DNA of 64,000 nucleotides, from the NCBI RefSeq assembly GCF_009711225.1, contig NZ_WMIE01000010.1, forward strand, positions 33,439 to 97,438, written 5' to 3'. The DNA is from Paracoccus aestuariivivens. GTDB taxonomy: Bacteria > Pseudomonadota > Alphaproteobacteria > Rhodobacterales > Rhodobacteraceae. A program made the position numbers and the translations under genes. Position 1 is the stretch's first letter. Every line of letters begins with the position of its first letter. The notes under the pieces were generated by a model. That model searched no databases. It had not been told where the DNA came from and was given only the letters and a program-made list of their open reading frames with translations. Below, piece by piece: positions 36,257 through 45,025 of this stretch.

Positions 36257-37662
36257 GCGGTAAAGGCTGCGCTCAACCCGCGATCAATATATGTGCCGAT
36301 GTCGGTCGTGCCGGTAATCGCGCCATTAGCCATGATGGTTTGGCCGCGCAGAATGGTTCGGACCGGCCAGCCGGTGACCTGCATTCCTTCATACGGGGTG
36401 TAGTCGCAGTCGTGATGCATCAGCGACTGCGAGATCGTCACCTGCCGCTGCGGGTCCCATAGGGTCAGGTCGGCATCCGCGCCAATCGCGATGGTGCCTT
36501 TTTGCGGATACATCCCGAACAGTTTTGCGGGGTTCGTCGCGGTCAACGCAACGAAGCGCTCGGGGGTGATCCGGCCCTTGACGATTCCTTCGGAAAACAG
36601 GATCGGCAGGCGGGTTTCTATTCCCGGTATCCCGTTCGGCACCCAGCGGAACGATGTGCGCGCGCCTTCGACCGATTTTCCCTTTGGATCATCGAAGCGG
36701 AAGGGGCAGTGGTCGGACGAGAAGATGTCGAATGTCCCGTCGCGCAGCCCTTCCCAGATGGCTTTCTGGCTGTCGGTATCGCGAGGCGGCGGCGAGCAGA
36801 CATATTTCGCCCCCTCGAAATCCATGTTCAGACCTTTCAGGTTGTTCGCGGTCAGGGCGATATATTGAGGGCAGGTTTCGGCATATAGCTTGCGCCCGCG
36901 CCGTTTGGCCCATTGGATCTGTTCCATCGGCTCGCGACCCGAGACGTGGACGATCATGATCGGAACATCGGTCAATTCGGCATGGCTGATGGCGCGATGG
37001 GTGGCTTCGCGCTCGACGCTTTCGGGGCGGCTCTCGGCATGGAAATAGGGGGCGGTGTGACCGGCTTCCTCGAGACGGCGGGTCATATAGCGGATCGCGT
37101 CATAGCCTTCGGCATGGACCATGACCATGGCCTTTTCGCGCCGCGCCACATCGAAAACATCCAGAAGCTGGGCGTCGTTCAGAACCATGTCGTCATAGGT
37201 CATGAAGACCTTGAACGAAGTGTAGCCGGCTTTCACCAGTGCGGGAAGTTCCTGCCCCAGAACCTGCGGCGTCGGATCGGTGATGATGATATGGAACGAG
37301 CAATCGACATGGCATTTGTCCTTGGCTGCGGCATGGTACGCATCGACCACCTCGCGCAGCGACTGGCCTTTCTGCTGCAGGGCAAAGGGCATGACCGTCG
37401 TCGTGCCGCCCGCCGCAGCCGAGCGCGTGCCGCTTTCAAACCCGTCCGCCATCACGACATTCGGACCCTGCGGCTGTTCCAGATGAACATGGGCGTCGAT
37501 ACCGCCCGGCATCACCCATAGGCCGGTCGCGTCGATTTCTTCATGTGCGGGGCCGACATCCTCGGCGATGGTGATGATGCGTCCGTTCCGGATGCCGATT
37601 TGGGCGATATAGCGGTCGCCAGCGGTGATGATGGTCGCGTTGCGGATGGCCGTATCTAGCAT
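36253..37662 (-). CDS. Dihydropyrimidinase / D-hydantoinase family amidohydrolase
   Basis: The protein is 469 residues. The metal ligands are all visible: GGIDAHVHLEQP (HxH, about 52-63), the carboxylated Lys in FKVFMTY (near 150), VHAEG (near 183), IVHVSG (near 239) and the Asp of FSSDHCPF near 313. It hydrolyses a cyclic amide or imide such as a hydantoin or dihydropyrimidine. It follows TRAP system 3 in the same direction, so the transporter likely brings in its substrate. Its presence is the main hint that the 20-kb region handles a nitrogen-containing ring. The substrate cannot be told from sequence. Confidence 0.92.
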   Translation of the reverse strand: MLDTAIRNATIITAGDRYIAQIGIRNGRIITIAEDVGPAHEEIDATGLWVMPGGIDAHVHLEQPQGPNVVMADGFESGTRSAAAGGTTTVMPFALQQKGQSLREVVDAYHAAAKDKCHVDCSFHIIITDPTPQVLGQELPALVKAGYTSFKVFMTYDDMVLNDAQLLDVFDVARREKAMVMVHAEGYDAIRYMTRRLEEAGHTAPYFHAESRPESVEREATHRAISHAELTDVPIMIVHVSGREPMEQIQWAKRRGRKLYAETCPQYIALTANNLKGLNMDFEGAKYVCSPPPRDTDSQKAIWEGLRDGTFDIFSSDHCPFRFDDPKGKSVEGARTSFRWVPNGIPGIETRLPILFSEGIVKGRITPERFVALTATNPAKLFGMYPQKGTIAIGADADLTLWDPQRQVTISQSLMHHDCDYTPYEGMQVTGWPVRTILRGQTIMANGAITGTTDIGTYIDRGLSAAFTA

Positions 37663-37681
37663 GTGTCGTCCCTTCTGGATT

Positions 37682-37708
37682 GCGGCGCCCCCAAGATCGG
37701 GACGCCGC
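37682..37708 (-). other. Intercistronic hairpin after the system-3 binding-protein gene
   Basis: GCGGCG and CGCCGC pair, and two more G-C pairs follow past one mismatch, between dctP (stop 37717) and the hydantoinase start (37662). As after the system-2 binding-protein gene, it may stabilise the upstream mRNA or reduce read-through. Confidence 0.35.
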
Positions 37709-37716
37709 CATTGGCC

Positions 37717-38682
37717 TTATTCGGCGGTCATCGCTTTCAGCAAAGCCTGCTGGCCGTCCGTGGTCAGCTGGCTGGCATAAAGCGGCTTCGAGGCCTCGCG
37801 GAACGGAGCAGGATCGGGCTGGGTGATCTTGGCTCCGGCAGCCTTGAATTTGTCGACCAGCGGCTGTTCCTGTTCCTCGACAAAGCCCCGCTGCCATTGC
37901 GCGGCTTCCTTGCCGGATTCCATCAAAGCGGTCTGGATGTTTTCGGGCAACGCGTCGAAGGCAGATTTCTGCATGACGACGGGGGCCGTCATGTTCAGCC
38001 AGCCGACCAGCGCGAAATCCGGTGCGACCTCGTAGAATTTCATCCCGTCATATCCGGTCGAGGCTGCTTCGGCCCCGTCCACGACGCCTGATTGCAAAGC
38101 CCCGTAAAGCTCATTGTAGGACATCGGCGTCGGGTTCGCGCCATAGGCACGCCATGCTTCGACGTGGACCGGATTCTGCATCGTGCGGATCTTGAGCCCT
38201 GCCAGATCGTCAATCGTTTCGACCGGCTTTTTGGTCATCAGGTGGCGTATCCCCGAGGAATAGACGCCAAGCAATTGGAAACCCGCATTATTGGCCGAGG
38301 TCTCCATCATGTCCCAGTTCTGGTCCACTTTCTGGCCCAGCCCTTCGATGGTCGGGAACAGGAAGGGCATATCGAAGACTTTGTAATCCTCGACATAGTT
38401 GGACAAAAGCGAGTTCGAGGTCATCGACATATCGACGCTGCCCAGCATCACCCCCTCGATCAATTGGGATTCATCGCCAAGCTGACCGCCCGGAAAGATT
38501 TCCAGCGTGGCGGCGCCGCCCGTCTTTTCCTCCAGCAGTTCGCGCATCTTTTGCAGGCCCTTGTCCTGCACCTCGTCGGCGGCGTTGGTATGGCCGATCT
38601 TGAACGAGTATTCCTGCGCCGCAATCGGACCTGCGGCCAGTGCAGCAACGAGTGCGATCGAAACAAGCATTCTGTTGGACAT
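37717..38682 (-). CDS. TRAP transporter substrate-binding protein (DctP family), system 3
   Basis: The protein is 321 residues from the ATG at 38682 (MSNRMLVSIALVAALAAG), with a signal peptide cleaved near IAA-QE. It has the ligand-site block SGIRHLMTKKPVETIDDL and GLKIRTMQNP, then ANPTPMSYNELYGALQSG, closely matching the system-2 protein. It is third in a dctQ-dctM-dctP-hydantoinase operon. The open frame upstream overlaps dctM and is a shadow. Confidence 0.92.
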   Translation of the reverse strand: MSNRMLVSIALVAALAAGPIAAQEYSFKIGHTNAADEVQDKGLQKMRELLEEKTGGAATLEIFPGGQLGDESQLIEGVMLGSVDMSMTSNSLLSNYVEDYKVFDMPFLFPTIEGLGQKVDQNWDMMETSANNAGFQLLGVYSSGIRHLMTKKPVETIDDLAGLKIRTMQNPVHVEAWRAYGANPTPMSYNELYGALQSGVVDGAEAASTGYDGMKFYEVAPDFALVGWLNMTAPVVMQKSAFDALPENIQTALMESGKEAAQWQRGFVEEQEQPLVDKFKAAGAKITQPDPAPFREASKPLYASQLTTDGQQALLKAMTAE

Positions 38683-38707
38683 CAGTTCTTCTTTCGTTTT
38701 CAGTTGA

Positions 38708-39988
38708 TTATCGGATGAAAGTGTCAGGAAGCCACAGCGAGATGGCCGGGACGTAAGTGACCAGAAGTAGCACCGCCAGCATCGAGCCAAGCGGCAGCCA
38801 GATCCGGCGCGAGACCTGCTCGATCCGCCGTCCTGCCACGCTGGATGCGACGTAAAGGCAGATGCCATAGGGCGGCGTGATCAGCCCGATGGACAGGTTC
38901 AGCGACACGACGATGCCGAAATGGACCGGATCGATGCCGAAGCTTTGCGCGATCGGGCTAAGGATCGGCAGCAGGATCAGGACCGCCGAGATGCTCTCCA
39001 TGAACATGCCGACGACCAGCAGAAGCAGGTTGACGATCAGAAGGAACACCCACGGGCTTTGGGTCAGGCCTGTCAGCCATGTCTTGAGCATCGCAGGCAG
39101 ACCCGCCGTGGCGATCACCCATGTAAAGACGCTTGCGGTCGCGACGATGATCAGCACGGTCGCCGACAGGCTGATTGCGCGCAGCATGATGCGGGGCAGG
39201 TCGCTCAGGCCGATCTCGCGATAGATGAACATGGTGATGATCAGCGTCGCAAAAAGCGCGACGCAGGCGGCCTCGGTTGCGGTGAAAACGCCTCCGACGA
39301 TGCCGCCGACCACGATCACCGGAATCAGCAGGCCGGGTCCCGCATCACGCAATCCGCGCCCTAGCCGCGCCAGCGTAAAGGCCTGGGCGTCGCGGTAGAC
39401 CTCGCCCTGACGGCGACAATAGATCCAGCAGCCGATCATCAGGAAGGCCATGACCATCAGGCCCGGAACCACGCCGCCCAGAAACATAGCGCCGATGGAT
39501 TGGTTCGAGGTAATGGCGATCACGATCATCACAATCGATGGCGGAATGATCGAGGCGAGAGCGCCCGACGCCGCGATGACCGAAGCCGCAAGGTCGATGT
39601 CATAGCGGCGTTTCTTCATCTCGGGGACCATGACGGCACTGATGGCCGCCGTATCCGCCGAGCCCGAGCCCGAAATTGCGGCCAGCCCCGTGCCGGTCAC
39701 GACAGCGACCATGTAAAGGCTGCCGGTTATCCAGCCGACCAGAGCCTCGGCCAGTGCGACAAAGCGGCGGGCGATGCCGCCTGCCTCCATCAGCAGGCCC
39801 GATGCGACAAAAAACGGGATCGCCATCAACGTGAACGAACTGATTCCGCCATAGATCCGTTGGGCAACGATGGAAATCGGCGCATTGGTGGTCAGTTCGA
39901 TCGCAAGCAGCCCTGCGATTCCAAGCGCCAATACGATCGGAATGCCCGAAACCAGCAACAGCAGAAAACCGGAAAAAGCGATGGCCAT
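38708..39988 (-). CDS. TRAP transporter large permease (DctM family), system 3
   Basis: The protein is 426 residues with about 12 membrane helices. It shows MAIPFFVASGLLMEAGGIARRFVALA, AAISGSGSADTAAISAVMVP and SIGLITPPYGICLYV near the end. AGGAGG stands 8 bases before the ATG at 39988, whereas the longer open frame is a shadow of dctQ. It is the closest paralogue in the window of the system-2 DctM. Confidence 0.93.
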   Translation of the reverse strand: MAIAFSGFLLLLVSGIPIVLALGIAGLLAIELTTNAPISIVAQRIYGGISSFTLMAIPFFVASGLLMEAGGIARRFVALAEALVGWITGSLYMVAVVTGTGLAAISGSGSADTAAISAVMVPEMKKRRYDIDLAASVIAASGALASIIPPSIVMIVIAITSNQSIGAMFLGGVVPGLMVMAFLMIGCWIYCRRQGEVYRDAQAFTLARLGRGLRDAGPGLLIPVIVVGGIVGGVFTATEAACVALFATLIITMFIYREIGLSDLPRIMLRAISLSATVLIIVATASVFTWVIATAGLPAMLKTWLTGLTQSPWVFLLIVNLLLLVVGMFMESISAVLILLPILSPIAQSFGIDPVHFGIVVSLNLSIGLITPPYGICLYVASSVAGRRIEQVSRRIWLPLGSMLAVLLLVTYVPAISLWLPDTFIR

Positions 39989-39990
39989 GA

Positions 39991-40548
39991 TCAATCCTCC
40001 TGCGGTTGGGATGCGAGCGACGGGCGAACGATCCGCGGCAAGGTCGCGATGGCGAACTCGATCAGGAAATAGCCGAACCCGACCGGCAAGGCGGCGTAGG
40101 GGATCGCCATCGGCAAACGCAGGGCGGGTGATTTGACCATCAGTCCGATCGAGACCATCGACAGCGAGCCGATGACCACGACGCCCAAGAACCACGCACC
40201 CAGCAGGAATGCCGCGCCGTTGAAGATGCGCTGCACCGCCAATGGAGTTTTCAGGATCAGGAAATCGACGCCGACATGCTGGTTGTACCGCATTGCGACA
40301 CCGGCCCCCAGCAAGGTCAGCCACACCTGCGCAAAGGTTGCTGTCTCTTCGCTGGAGGCGATGGAATAGTTGAAGAAGTAGCGCCCGATGACCTGCGCCA
40401 GAATGGCAAATGCCATATAGGCCAGAAGCAGCAGAACCGCGCCGTCAACGACACGTCGCAAGGTCCAAAGCGACAGACTGGCCAGTCGGATCAGACTATG
40501 CGGTCTGGAATCCGGGCGGAATGGATCGGTGATAGACGGATTGTGCAT
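39991..40548 (-). CDS. TRAP transporter small permease (DctQ family), system 3
   Basis: The protein is 185 residues with four membrane helices. ETATFAQVWLTLLGAGVAMRYNQHVGVDFL (about 64-93) matches the DctQ of system 2. It is the first gene of the QMP-hydantoinase operon and is divergent from the HpaI-type aldolase gene. Confidence 0.9.
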   Translation of the reverse strand: MHNPSITDPFRPDSRPHSLIRLASLSLWTLRRVVDGAVLLLLAYMAFAILAQVIGRYFFNYSIASSEETATFAQVWLTLLGAGVAMRYNQHVGVDFLILKTPLAVQRIFNGAAFLLGAWFLGVVVIGSLSMVSIGLMVKSPALRLPMAIPYAALPVGFGYFLIEFAIATLPRIVRPSLASQPQED

Positions 40549-40661
40549 CCGGGGTTTCCTTCGACCTGTTGATGGATCGTGGCGCGTTCGCGCTCTGGTT
40601 CCTGGGTGCTAGGTTACCGGCAATGCGGGGTTCAAGGAGTCGGACGACTATAAAGAAACTG

Positions 40662-40669
40662 ATAGTTAG
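40662..40669 (-). promoter_or_regulatory. CTAACTAT element upstream of the HpaI-type aldolase gene
   Basis: On the minus strand this is CTAACTAT, preceded by GAATA. The same octamer follows GAATATAG at 47865-47872 upstream of the CaiB operon. On the plus strand it overlaps AACT-GAT-AGTT, a small inverted repeat. It is a candidate site for the LysR regulator encoded at 41516-42457. Confidence 0.4.
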
Positions 40670-40751
40670 TATTCATTGCGCCGTTTCAGCGAATAAACCC
40701 CAGATTTCAGTGCTAAGCTGGCTCATCGCAATCCAGCCATATGAGCAGCTT

Positions 40752-41519
40752 ATGATCACGAGCCTGAAAAATGGGCAGAATGAAACCTCAATCGGGCCGA
40801 TGATCGGAATCGGGCTGTGTATTCTGGGGCGCGCCGAGGCTGTGCCGCTTGCGCGTGGAGCCGGTTTCGATCTTGCGCTGGTCGATATGGAGCACGGAAT
40901 GCTGGGACTTGAGGCGTTGGGCCAGATCGCAGCGGCTGGCCACATGGCGGGCTTTCCGGTCTGGGCGCGGGTGACCGGACCACGCTCGACCGATCTGGCG
41001 CGTGTGCTGGATTGTGGGGCAACCGGCTTGATCGTTCCCCATGTCGATAGTGCGGACGAGGCCCGCCACATCGTTCAGAAATGCCGTTTTGCCCCTTTGG
41101 GTGCGCGCAGCATTCCTGCACCGCTACCGACGCTGGATTATCGTCTGCTGCCAGCGGTCGAACTTTGTGAGCAAGCCGGACGGGGCATAACCCTTGCCGC
41201 AATGATCGAAAGCGCAGCAGGGCTGGACGAGGTCGAACAGATCGCCGCAGTCGAGGGGATCGATATGCTGGTGATCGGGACCAACGACCTCGCGGACGGG
41301 TTGGGGTTGCGCGGCATGTCCGATCACCCGACGGTTCTGGCGGCGTTCCGGCGCATCGCACGAGCGGTGGCAGATCACGGCAAAGCGCTGGGGGTGATGG
41401 GCTTGGCCGAGGAATTGGTTACCAGCCATGCCCCCGATGCGGCGCTGATCATTGCGACGAATGACACGAACTTGCTGGTCGAGGGCGGCGCGAAACTGGT
41501 CGGGCGGCTACGCCGTTAG
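40752..41519 (+). CDS. HpcH/HpaI family aldolase (class II, pyruvate type)
   Basis: The protein is 255 residues from the ATG at 40752. It has the class II aldolase pattern: FDLALVDMEHG (about 39-49, metal/base region), FPVWARVTGP, the glycine-rich GATGLIVPHVDSADEA near 90, MIESAAGLDEVEQIAAVEGIDMLVIGTNDLADGLGL near 155-190. Such enzymes cleave 4-hydroxy-2-keto acids to pyruvate or a related keto acid and an aldehyde with a divalent metal. It is convergent with the LysR gene (4-base overlap) and probably supplies the last carbon-carbon cleavage of the local pathway. Confidence 0.88.
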   Translation: MITSLKNGQNETSIGPMIGIGLCILGRAEAVPLARGAGFDLALVDMEHGMLGLEALGQIAAAGHMAGFPVWARVTGPRSTDLARVLDCGATGLIVPHVDSADEARHIVQKCRFAPLGARSIPAPLPTLDYRLLPAVELCEQAGRGITLAAMIESAAGLDEVEQIAAVEGIDMLVIGTNDLADGLGLRGMSDHPTVLAAFRRIARAVADHGKALGVMGLAEELVTSHAPDAALIIATNDTNLLVEGGAKLVGRLRR

Positions 41520-42457
41520 TCGAGGGAATTCGACGCGGCGTGCATCTCGTCCAGCTGGGTCCGCACCCGATCCGAGAAAGCCTTGATGAACCTGCGGGAT
41601 TGGCGTGACAGCGTTTTTGTCTTGAGCGTCACCGCGACAAGGTTGAACAAAAGCTTCGACTGGAAAGGCCGGACGGTCAGGCCGGGACGCAGCGCGGTAT
41701 GGGCTGATAGTTCGTCCACCACCGCGACGCCCCAACCCTCGCCAACGATACGCGAGGCGGCGTTCATGAAGCGGGTCTCGATCGAGGGGCGATACTCCAT
41801 GCCGCATTCGTGAAAGCTGTCGGCGATCATCATGCCGACACGATTTGCCGTACGCGGCCCGACCAGAGGATGGCCCGCCAGATCCTTGGGCGTCACCTGC
41901 TTCAACTGCGCAAGCGGGTGATCTTCGGGGCAGATGCAAACAGCGCGAAGTTCGGCCACCAGTTCGAAAGCCAGCGCCTGACGGTCATAGGCGGAAATGA
42001 CGAAAGCCACATCGGCCAGCCCGTTCTCGACCGTTTGCAGCACGCTGTCCAGCGGACGGGTTTCCAGCGAGATCTGGATCTGCGGGTATTGCCGCGCGTA
42101 ATCGGCGATGGTGCGGGGCAGCACCGCCTCGCTGATCTCGGCGGTCGAAGCGATCCGGACCCGTCCGATGCGACCCATGCGTAGATCGGCGGCGCGCTGG
42201 TTCACCGCATCGCGCAGCAGAAACAAGGGCTCGGATTCCTCGAGCAGGATCATCGCCTCTTCGGTCGGGACCAGCCGGTTCGACTGGCGCTCGAACAGGG
42301 GAAAACCTAGCACCGTTTCGATGTGACGGATCGTATTCGAGATCGACGGCTGGGACATGCCCAATTGCTCGGCCGCGCCGACGGTCGTGCGGAACTGCAC
42401 GACGGCGCGCAAGATTTCCAGCTGTCGAAGATTCAGCATGTCGCCCGCGCGCCCCAT
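41516..42457 (-). CDS. LysR family transcriptional regulator
   Basis: The protein is 313 residues. The helix-turn-helix includes LRQLEILRAVVQFRTTVGAAEQLGMSQPSISNTIRHIE, and the effector domain follows. GAGGG lies upstream of the ATG at 42457; an internal Met six codons on is an alternative start. It is the last gene of the CaiB-to-LysR operon, an unusual place for a LysR gene, and overlaps the aldolase gene end by 4 bases. It likely activates both units. Confidence 0.86.
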   Translation of the reverse strand: MGRAGDMLNLRQLEILRAVVQFRTTVGAAEQLGMSQPSISNTIRHIETVLGFPLFERQSNRLVPTEEAMILLEESEPLFLLRDAVNQRAADLRMGRIGRVRIASTAEISEAVLPRTIADYARQYPQIQISLETRPLDSVLQTVENGLADVAFVISAYDRQALAFELVAELRAVCICPEDHPLAQLKQVTPKDLAGHPLVGPRTANRVGMMIADSFHECGMEYRPSIETRFMNAASRIVGEGWGVAVVDELSAHTALRPGLTVRPFQSKLLFNLVAVTLKTKTLSRQSRRFIKAFSDRVRTQLDEMHAASNSLD

Positions 42458-42469
42458 GATTTCGGACCC

Positions 42470-42760
42470 TCAGCTACGCGTCAACCGGATCCGGTGAAAG
42501 TTTCGGACCTTGTCAGCAAAGGGCCCAAACCCTTTGATAGCGTTGAATTCGGGCGTTTCATAGACCTCGGGGCCGGTGATCGTGTAGATCGCGACATGGC
42601 GTGCCCCGCCTTCAAGGCATTTCTCGCGACGGGCATCCAGCCAGCCGGGGCAATCCAGAATCTGCGGCAGGTGGACATTGTCGTACCAGTCGTTGAACGC
42701 GGCCTCGTGTTCGGGCGCGATGTCGACAAAGACGATATGTGATTGCAATTCTTGGCTCAT
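42470..42760 (-). CDS. Small EthD-like dimeric alpha-beta barrel protein
   Basis: The protein is 96 residues. HIVFVDIAPEHEAAFNDWYDNVHLPQIL (about 8-35) followed by PGWLDARRE is the pattern of EthD-like ferredoxin-fold dimers, and YTITGPEVYETPEF fits the second half. Such proteins act as small catabolic isomerases, decarboxylases or helpers. It overlaps the dapA-like stop by 4 bases, so it belongs to the operon. Its reaction is not known. Confidence 0.72.
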   Translation of the reverse strand: MSQELQSHIVFVDIAPEHEAAFNDWYDNVHLPQILDCPGWLDARREKCLEGGARHVAIYTITGPEVYETPEFNAIKGFGPFADKVRNFHRIRLTRS

Positions 42761-43668
42761 AGCGAAAGCTCCAGACAGGGGCGCAGCGCGGACATCAGCG
42801 CCGTGCGTTCGACAGGCGAAATCGCGGGCGTCGGCGCGCGGCAGGCGGCATGGGGGATGCGGCCCAGTTCGGCCAGACAGGCCTTGAGGCGGGCGGCTGC
42901 CAAATGGCCGGGCGCGGCATAGACCAGCTTGGCAAATTCGAACAAGGCGGTGTGGATTACCAATGCCTTGCGATGGCGCCCTTCGCGCACGGCATGATCC
43001 AACGCCACGATCAGTTCTGGCAGGACGGCGGCCAGACTGACCGCGCTGCCGTCGCTGCCGATCAGGAAACAGGGGAACAGATGCTCGTCCCCCGAGGCCA
43101 TCACGGCAACGTCAGGGCGCATCTCGCGGGTGATGCGGCGCGTCAACTCATAGGCGCGGGTTTCCCAACTGCCTTCCTTGATGCCGACAACACGGTCGAT
43201 TTCCAACAAAGCGCGCAGCACTTCGGGCGTGTAGGCCAGTTTTCCTGATCCGACCGCGCCTTGGAACAGATAAAGCGGGGCGTCGGTTGCTTCGGCCACG
43301 CCCTGATGATGCGCGATGATGGCACGCGGGTCTGCACCAAGCGCCCAAGAGAAGGGCGCAAAGACCATGATCCCGTCCGCCCCTGCTAGCACCGCCGCCC
43401 GAGCGTCGGCCGCAGCCTGCGATGTGGATTCTGCGCTGACCGCGGCAAGGATGCGGGCCTTTGGCGCGGTTTCGCGGGCAAGGCCGACCAGTCGGGCCTG
43501 CTCGTCGCGCGTCAGGAAGATCCCTTCGCCCGCATGTCCGTTCAATAGAACGCCGTGCAGACCGGGCGTCTGCAGGACATCGGCGAAATGCGCCTGTTGC
43601 GCCGCCATATCCAACTGGCCCGAGGCATCCATGGTGCAGATTGTCGCCGCGTAAATTCCGCCATGCAT
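42757..43668 (-). CDS. Dihydrodipicolinate synthase family protein, divergent copy A
   Basis: The protein is 303 residues with the DHDPS barrel. The Schiff-base Lys is kept in VVGIKEGSWE (about 171), but the family GxTGE loop reads NGHAGEG (about 43-49) and the catalytic Tyr position reads YLFQGAVGSG instead of YNxP. So the Thr-Thr-Tyr proton relay of true DHDPS is missing. The next gene has the same changes. It starts one base into the stop of that gene (TGATG). It is probably a retro-aldolase or hydro-lyase on a non-standard substrate. Confidence 0.86.
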   Translation of the reverse strand: MHGGIYAATICTMDASGQLDMAAQQAHFADVLQTPGLHGVLLNGHAGEGIFLTRDEQARLVGLARETAPKARILAAVSAESTSQAAADARAAVLAGADGIMVFAPFSWALGADPRAIIAHHQGVAEATDAPLYLFQGAVGSGKLAYTPEVLRALLEIDRVVGIKEGSWETRAYELTRRITREMRPDVAVMASGDEHLFPCFLIGSDGSAVSLAAVLPELIVALDHAVREGRHRKALVIHTALFEFAKLVYAAPGHLAAARLKACLAELGRIPHAACRAPTPAISPVERTALMSALRPCLELSL

Positions 43669-44594
43669 CAGATCACCTCGGCGGCGATAAGTGCTTTGCG
43701 CAGGTTCTCGACGATCTCGGCGGATTGCGGTAGCAAAGGTAGGCGCGGGGTCGAGTTCTTGATGACGCCCATCAACTGCAGCCCATCCTTCATGCGCGTG
43801 TGCATATCCACGACCGGCGAAGGGCCATAAATGGCACGAACTACGGGATAAAGGCGATCATTGGCCTCCCGCATCTTCGCAAGGTCCATATCTAGCGATG
43901 CCTTCCAGAGATCGGCCAAAAGATCGGGCACAAGACTTGCCAGACCCGATAGGATCCCGTCGCCGCCTAGGGCGATCTGTGCGAAGAACCAATGGAAATT
44001 CGAAGGCAGGATCGCGACATCCGGCGCAACCGCTTTGATCGCGCGGCGGTTCTCGTCATAGGCCAGCAGCGTGGCCGAACCTTCCTTGATCGCCACCACC
44101 TGCGGAATCTGTGCCATTTCGGCCAGAACCTGTGTCGAAAAACCAAAGCCGGACGCGATGGGAAACTGGAAGATCGAGAGCGGCATCTGCAACTCGTTCC
44201 CCAGCTTCTCGATGAACTTCACGCCCGCCGATGTGTTCGCGTTGCCGCCACCCAGCGCCTCGGCCGGGAAGATCACGGCGACATCGGCACCGGCTTCGCG
44301 TGCCGCCTCGGCCTGTACGATCGCGTCGGGATAGCCGGTCGGAACGACCCCCGCCAACAGGATGCGGTTTGGTCCGATATGGTCGCGGGTACGGCGGATC
44401 ACCTCGGCGCGTTCGGTCGCGGTCAGGGCGGTCGCCTCTCCGGCATGGCCGTTCACGAAGACGCAATCGGTCGTTTCGGGGCGCGCGCAATGGTCCAGAA
44501 CCGATGCATATCCGGCCCAGTCGATAGCGCCGGTTTCGTCAAAGGGAAGTACGGTGGCAACGGTAATACCGCCAAGATCCTTGCCGGAAATCAT
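43668..44594 (-). CDS. Dihydrodipicolinate synthase family protein, divergent copy B
   Basis: The protein is 308 residues. The Lys is present in VVAIKEGSAT (about 172), with NGHAGEA at the GxTGE loop and SIFQFPIASG at the Tyr position. These are the same replacements as in copy A, so the pair is a separate subfamily, clearly unlike the standard copy at 32608-33483. It is coupled by overlaps to the MaoC gene upstream and copy A downstream. The two may form a hetero-oligomer or act on successive intermediates (inference). Confidence 0.86.
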   Translation of the reverse strand: MISGKDLGGITVATVLPFDETGAIDWAGYASVLDHCARPETTDCVFVNGHAGEATALTATERAEVIRRTRDHIGPNRILLAGVVPTGYPDAIVQAEAAREAGADVAVIFPAEALGGGNANTSAGVKFIEKLGNELQMPLSIFQFPIASGFGFSTQVLAEMAQIPQVVAIKEGSATLLAYDENRRAIKAVAPDVAILPSNFHWFFAQIALGGDGILSGLASLVPDLLADLWKASLDMDLAKMREANDRLYPVVRAIYGPSPVVDMHTRMKDGLQLMGVIKNSTPRLPLLPQSAEIVENLRKALIAAEVI

Positions 44595-45025
44595 GCTGTG
44601 ACTTTCTTTCTGGGGAATTTCAGGGTGGCGTCGGCCTTGAGCACTTCGGTGCCGTCTTCGTTTCGGGCGCTGGCCTGCCAGTCGACGGTGCGGTTTTCGG
44701 GGTCGATGCCCGAGATCCAGATATCGAAGGTCAAGGTATCGCCGTAGCGGACTGCGCCGGTGAACCAGAAGCAGTCGCGGATCGAGACCCCGACCGTGCC
44801 GACCAGTTCCGCTGTCAGGACCGAAGTGCAGATACCCGCAACCAGAATCCCCGGAGCCAGCCTTTCGCCAAAGCGTGTTGTCGAGGCATAGCCCTCATCG
44901 ACATGGACCGGACCGAAATCTCCGGTCGCGGCGATATACATCGCGCCATCGGCCTCGGTTACGGTTTTCGCGACCGAGACACGGTCACCGACCTGAAACT
45001 CGTCGATATTGCGGATGTCATACAT
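44591..45025 (-). CDS. MaoC family dehydratase with intact catalytic motif
   Basis: The protein is 144 residues. AMYIAATGDFGPVHVDEGYAS (about 28-48) keeps the Asp and His of the hydratase-2 motif, and APGILVAGICTSVL follows. The ATG at 45025 overlaps the stop of the second hot-dog gene by 8 bases; a GTG at 45034 is an alternative. It probably pairs with that neighbour to hydrate an enoyl-CoA. Confidence 0.87.
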   Translation of the reverse strand: MYDIRNIDEFQVGDRVSVAKTVTEADGAMYIAATGDFGPVHVDEGYASTTRFGERLAPGILVAGICTSVLTAELVGTVGVSIRDCFWFTGAVRYGDTLTFDIWISGIDPENRTVDWQASARNEDGTEVLKADATLKFPRKKVTA

